This document shows, piece after piece, positions 5,081 to 7,330 of a stretch of DNA of 7,330 nt; the first letter of the stretch is position 1, and every line of letters starts with the position of its first letter. Under the pieces are notes generated by a model. It had not been told where the DNA came from. It ran no database searches and saw nothing but the letters and a program-made list of their open reading frames with translations. The position numbers and the translations under genes were made by a program. The stretch is from Rhodoferax sp. UBA5149 (GTDB lineage Bacteria; Pseudomonadota; Gammaproteobacteria; Burkholderiales; Burkholderiaceae_C), in contig NZ_DHXT01000144.1 of NCBI RefSeq assembly GCF_002413825.1, positions 1 through 7,330 on the forward strand. Direction: 5' to 3'.

Positions 5081-5269
5081 TCCGCGCATAAATCCGAACA
5101 ATAGCCGAACGGTTTCTGAACACCGGGCGGCCTGCACCCCAATGCTGGCGCGGTTCTCTCTGAAATGCTGCTGCGCGTTTCGAAACAATTTCCGAACGAA
5201 TAAAGCCGAATTTCCGCGCAAATAGGTGCGCATTTCCCCGATGATTGGTGCGCGACATGGGGGAGTATC
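5081..5269 (+). repeat. Downstream control module B (diverged copy of 3121-3276)
   Basis: This module repeats the order of blocks in module A: GCGCATAAATCCGAAC (5084-5099), AACAATTTCCGAACGA (5184-5199), TGCGCATTT (5227-5235) and GGGGGAGTATC (5259-5269). The 32-base spacing between the starts of the last two is the same as in module A. CCGAAC/CTGAAC words occur at 5094, 5105, 5116 and 5192. The repeated hexamer suggests binding sites for a phage-encoded protein. After this copy there is no clear antisense RNA with a nearby target, so it may be a remnant control region or belong to an operon lost at the island edge. Confidence 0.6.
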
Positions 5270-5280
5270 TGCAACGGCTG

Positions 5281-5412
5281 GCCAGCAACCACCTGGCGTA
5301 GTGCGGTAGCCTCCCAACAGGCGCAAGCCTCCCGCTTCACCTCCCTGAGCGGGCCTTGATGTGTGACAGCAAAAAGGGTTCAAGCCCCGGCCCTTGTGCT
5401 GGGGTTTTTTTT
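5281..5412 (+). terminator. Structured leader with terminator at the island's right end
   Basis: Hairpins GCCAG (5281-5285)/CTGGC (5293-5297) and CCCGCT (5331-5336)/AGCGGG (5348-5353) are followed by a terminator. Its stem is CCCC (5385-5388)/GGGG (5401-5404), extended by A-T and G-T pairs on the outside, with eight T at 5405-5412. The position corresponds to that of the antisense RNA after module A, but I found no convincing downstream complementarity. Confidence 0.65.
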
Positions 5413-5882
5413 GGGGCTGGTGGCGGGCGTGTCAAATCCCCAACAAGGTAGACACATTCACTATTGATGGTATTTATGCTGGTAGGTTTCAATTGCTGTA
5501 TAGAAGAACACAGCATCCATGCGGGTTGCAGCTCGATTTACCATCCCCGCCAGCGCACTCGCTATCCCTGCGATGGAGTGCCAATTTCTTTGAGTCTTGG
5601 TTGGGCCGCGCCCGTGTGTTCGCCGTCGTGCGATTGACCAAAGGTGAATATTGGCTCCGTGCCCAAGAAGATCCGCGCTGGTTGCCTATGTGTTTCGCTG
5701 ATGGTTAGCGAAAGAAACACCCCCTGCAACGCGATCCAGTTGACCTCCCGCTCGTCAAGATACTCCGAACCTTGCAGCACTGGCTGAAAGCCGGTGTGAA
5801 ACGACATCATCGCCAGCGAATCTGCCGTAGTTAACGCTCGTCCCAAGCTTCGCATTATGCGAAGCTTGCTATAGTCGTTTTC
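5413..5882. other. Junction zone without a convincing gene; possible gene remnant
   Basis: A + strand frame is open up to a TAG at 5706-5708 and ends in protein-like sequence (RWSANFFESWLGRARVF, KGEYWLRAQEDPRWLPM). It has no ATG or GTG start after the terminator and no ribosome binding site. After the TAG the same frame continues (DPVDLPLVKILRTLQHWLK) to a TAA near 5835. On the - strand, 5562-5927 is also open (FHTGFQPVLQGSEYLDERE) but crosses the promoter and start of the MerR gene. One of these may be the broken end of a gene cut when the phage inserted. I cannot tell which, and no attachment repeat is visible. Confidence 0.3.
5845..5875 (+). promoter_or_regulatory. Perfect palindrome and -10 box of the MerR operon
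   Basis: AAGCTTCGCA (5845-5854) and TGCGAAGCTT (5858-5867) form a perfect inverted repeat around TTA, extended by one pair to 11-base arms. A good -10 box, TATAGT (5870-5875), follows within 3 bases. No clear -35 box is found at 17-19 bases, where the palindrome itself lies, so binding there could repress or activate. MerR proteins bind as dimers to such spacer palindromes. The A of the MerR ATG (5883) falls 8 bases after the -10 box, about where transcription should begin. Confidence 0.7.
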
Positions 5883-6299
5883 ATGAAAGTCTCTGAACTC
5901 GCGCAACGCACTGGGGTCTCGGCGCACCGGCTACGGCGCTATGAAGAACTGGGGCTGGTCCGCGCCGAACGCAGCGCGGCGGGCTACCGCGAGTTTGCCG
6001 AACGCACGGTGCGCGAGGTGATTTTCATCGCCATGGGCCGCGACCTGGGCTTCTCGCTGAAAGACTTGAGCGAGACCCTGCCGAGTTACCGGGCGGGCAC
6101 CCTCACTTTCGATCAAATGGTTGAACGCATGCAGAGTCGCATTGTCGAAGTCGATGTGCAAATCGCCGCGCAGCGCGCTTTGCGCAAGAAATTGGCGTCG
6201 CACATTGCATGGATGGAAAAACGCAAGCACCAATTCGACGCGCGTGAGCAAGACAAATCACCTTCACCTTGGCCCAAACCACGAAAGACAAAATCATGA
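5883..6299 (+). CDS. MerR-family transcriptional regulator
   Basis: The protein has 138 residues, a usual MerR length. Residues 1-22 form the winged-helix DNA-binding start (MKVSELAQRTGVSAHRLRRYEELGL), with the typical RYEELGLV and wing (GYREFAE). Residues 45-70 continue the family pattern (FIAMGRDLGFSLKDLSE), and residues 80-115 are the antiparallel dimer helix. The C-terminal tail is basic and short. There are no cysteines, so it is not a classical metal or redox sensor such as MerR, CueR or SoxR; an organic or acyl ligand is more likely given its neighbours. No ribosome binding site precedes ATG 5883 and the -10 box ends 7 bases before it, so the message is probably leaderless. The stop overlaps the first thioesterase start (6296-6299), which predicts a shared operon with autoregulation through the palindrome. 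Confidence 0.93.
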   Translation: MKVSELAQRTGVSAHRLRRYEELGLVRAERSAAGYREFAERTVREVIFIAMGRDLGFSLKDLSETLPSYRAGTLTFDQMVERMQSRIVEVDVQIAAQRALRKKLASHIAWMEKRKHQFDAREQDKSPSPWPKPRKTKS

Positions 6300-6733
6300 C
6301 TGCAACAATCCCCATGCCTGAACAGGTGCGCCGCGCCGTGCTCGCTATGCCGATGGCGCAAACGCTGAAACTCGCGTTTCGCCGCGTCGAACCAGGCGAT
6401 GTCGAGCTGGAGATCCCGGTGCAAGAGGCTTGGTGCTTTCGCCCTGGGCAACTACAGGCGACCGCTGTTTTCGCCGCCGCTGACTTTGCCGCCGTCGCCG
6501 CAGCTGGCACGCTGTTGCCTACGGGGTTCATCAACGCCACTATCGACGCATCATTGAAACTGGTAGCCCCTGCGCGGGGCAGCCACTTGGTGGCTCGGGG
6601 TCGAGTTATAAGCCAGTCACGACTGCTCACGGTATGTGCTGCCGACGTGTTTGCGGTGCACAACGGCGAGGAAACGCTGTGCGCCACGCTTTTGGGCACC
6701 ACGCGCAACATCGACATGGGAGGCGCACCATGA
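6296..6733 (+). CDS. PaaI-like hotdog-fold thioesterase (no HGG motif)
   Basis: ATG 6296 overlaps the MerR stop (ATGA); the earlier in-frame ATG 6269 would lie well inside the MerR gene. The length (145 residues) and pattern fit the PaaI/YiiD hotdog acyl-CoA thioesterases: MPMAQTLKLAFRRVEPGDVELEIPVQ, then the central helix GQLQATAVFAAADFAAVAAAG, then beta strands (INATIDASLKLVAPARG, LVARGRVISQSRLLTVCAADVFA). These enzymes hydrolyse acyl-CoA thioesters to the acid and CoA in the cytoplasm. The usual HGG before the helix is replaced by PGQLQ, but the acidic residue expected in the helix is present (Asp63). It may be active with a variant site or be the partner of the next, canonical enzyme. Confidence 0.88.
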   Translation: MTATIPMPEQVRRAVLAMPMAQTLKLAFRRVEPGDVELEIPVQEAWCFRPGQLQATAVFAAADFAAVAAAGTLLPTGFINATIDASLKLVAPARGSHLVARGRVISQSRLLTVCAADVFAVHNGEETLCATLLGTTRNIDMGGAP

Positions 6734-7140
6734 TGCCCGTCGGCTACCGGCAACACACCCGTCACAGCCCACTGACCGCCCCCTGGGAACCGTTGTTCGC
6801 GCGTGAGACCCCAAATGCCATTCAGCTGGCATTGGAAATTCGTGAAGCCCACTGTAATTCGCGCGGCTTCGCCCACGGCGGCCTGATCTCTGCGCTGGCT
6901 GACAATGCGATGGGTTACTCGGCCGTGCGCCAAGCCCGCACACACGAAGGCACGGAGAAGGTCAGCGCTGTGACGGTTTCGCTGGCGGTGGACTTCATTG
7001 ACGTCGCGCGAGTGGGTGACTGTCTCGAATTTCAGCCCACCTTGCTGAAGGTGGGGCGCACACTGGCATTCGTGGACTGCCGCGTGGTCTGCGGCGAGCG
7101 GCTGATCGCCAGGGCTAGCGCGAGCTTCCGGATGGGTTAG
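6730..7140 (+). CDS. PaaI-family hotdog-fold thioesterase
   Basis: ATG 6730 overlaps the previous stop (ATGA), with GGGAGG (6718-6723) 6 bases upstream; a second ATG at 6733 is also possible. The 136 residues include the canonical motif NSRGFAHGGLISALADNAMGY (residues 43-63). In it, His49-Gly-Gly binds the substrate carbonyl and Asp58 is the expected catalytic acid. The beta strands follow (VSAVTVSLAVDFIDVARVGD, LLKVGRTLAFVDCRVV, RLIARASASFRM), typical of phenylacetyl-CoA-type thioesterases. It is the last gene of the MerR operon. Together with its upstream relative it may relieve build-up of acyl- or aryl-CoA, sensed by the regulator; the substrate cannot be read from the sequence. Confidence 0.93.
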   Translation: MMPVGYRQHTRHSPLTAPWEPLFARETPNAIQLALEIREAHCNSRGFAHGGLISALADNAMGYSAVRQARTHEGTEKVSAVTVSLAVDFIDVARVGDCLEFQPTLLKVGRTLAFVDCRVVCGERLIARASASFRMG

Positions 7141-7210
7141 CAGTGTGGTTCAATCTTGCGGGACCACTCGATCAAGGTCAAGTTGCTGGTGATCGGCACA
7201 CTGGCGATCA

Positions 7211-7330
7211 TCAAGCGTTGGCAAAACGCCCACGCAGATACGTGACAATCGCATGGGAATCGGTCATCCATTCCGTGCTACCTGCCTGATCGGTAATTTT
7301 CAAGCACGGTACCTTGGTCTGGCCGCATCC
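7211..7330 (-). CDS. Glutaredoxin/GST N-terminal-domain protein, C-terminal end only
   Basis: Read on the - strand, the window's right edge gives 39 residues ending at a TGA (7211-7213). They contain GQTKVPCLKITD, then a Gly turn, TEWMTDSHAIVTYL and RGRFANA. This is the second half of a thioredoxin-like glutathione S-transferase N-terminal domain: the cis-Pro strand (VPCL) and the DS-x-I-x-x-YL helix that binds glutathione. The protein ends right after this domain, so it is of the short glutaredoxin-like type often seen in Burkholderiales rather than a full two-domain GST. The active-site cysteine region lies outside the window. It converges on the thioesterase operon, and 7141-7210 between them shows nothing I can call. 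Confidence 0.75.
   Translation of the reverse strand, partial: GCGQTKVPCLKITDQAGSTEWMTDSHAIVTYLRGRFANA

Noticed and set aside
4986..5225. + strand open frame of 79 codons beginning MDRALMRR
   Set aside because: It crosses the cassette terminator and the repeat module B, has no ribosome binding site, and its protein looks random and Arg/Asn-rich.
4934..5383. - strand open frame of 149 codons
   Set aside because: It covers a terminator, repeat module B and hairpins. This is a shadow of structured non-coding DNA without a start signal.
5562..5927. - strand open frame of 121 codons as a divergent partner of the MerR gene
   Set aside because: Its start lies inside the MerR coding region, it reads through the palindrome and -10 box, and no ribosome binding site is seen. 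It is kept only as a remark on the junction zone.
6103..6945. - strand open frame of 280 codons
   Set aside because: It overlaps the MerR gene and both thioesterase genes, all of which have clear family motifs.
7141..7254. In-frame continuation after the last thioesterase stop, protein-like (SIKVKLLVIGTLAIIKRW)
   Set aside because: The family length is complete at 7140, there is no start signal, and it overlaps the opposite GST-like gene.

Overview
The window joins the end of a prophage or phage-derived island (about 1-5412) to what looks like ordinary chromosome (about 5883-7330). High GC, protein style and the glutathione S-transferase-like fragment at the right edge suggest a betaproteobacterium of the Burkholderiales (Comamonadaceae-like). 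This is inference; no taxonomic marker is present.

Phage side. Positions 1-861 hold the C-terminal part of a tail tape measure protein. A tightly packed run of small + strand genes follows (858-2460): a 46-residue ORF, a 114-residue helical protein, a DUF5681-type protein and three very small proteins. Most overlap by ATGA-type junctions, and the run closes with a clear intrinsic terminator at 2485-2510. Next is a lone AT-rich gene (2609-3022) for a small exported protein.

Regulatory RNA cassette. Positions 3121-3562 are non-coding and highly structured. They contain a C4/P4-CI-like antisense RNA (3312-3416) ending in its own terminator. Two of its segments pair with one continuous target block at 3465-3493 in the downstream leader. 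This arrangement is known from the immunity systems of phages P1, P7 and P4. Four overlapping small genes follow (71, 186, 97 and 100 residues, 3563-4916), none with a function I recognise, then a terminator (5037-5059). A diverged copy of the non-coding region upstream of the RNA recurs at 5081-5269, followed by another terminator (5382-5412). The cassette is thus bracketed by related control modules.

Positions 5413-5882 form a junction zone without a convincing gene. From 5883 a three-gene operon with ATGA overlaps encodes a cysteine-free MerR-family regulator, probably translated from a leaderless message, and two hotdog-fold PaaI-like thioesterases. A convergent partial gene at the right edge matches the end of a glutaredoxin/GST N-terminal domain.

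The best candidate for something undescribed is the antisense-RNA-controlled four-gene cassette with its duplicated control module.
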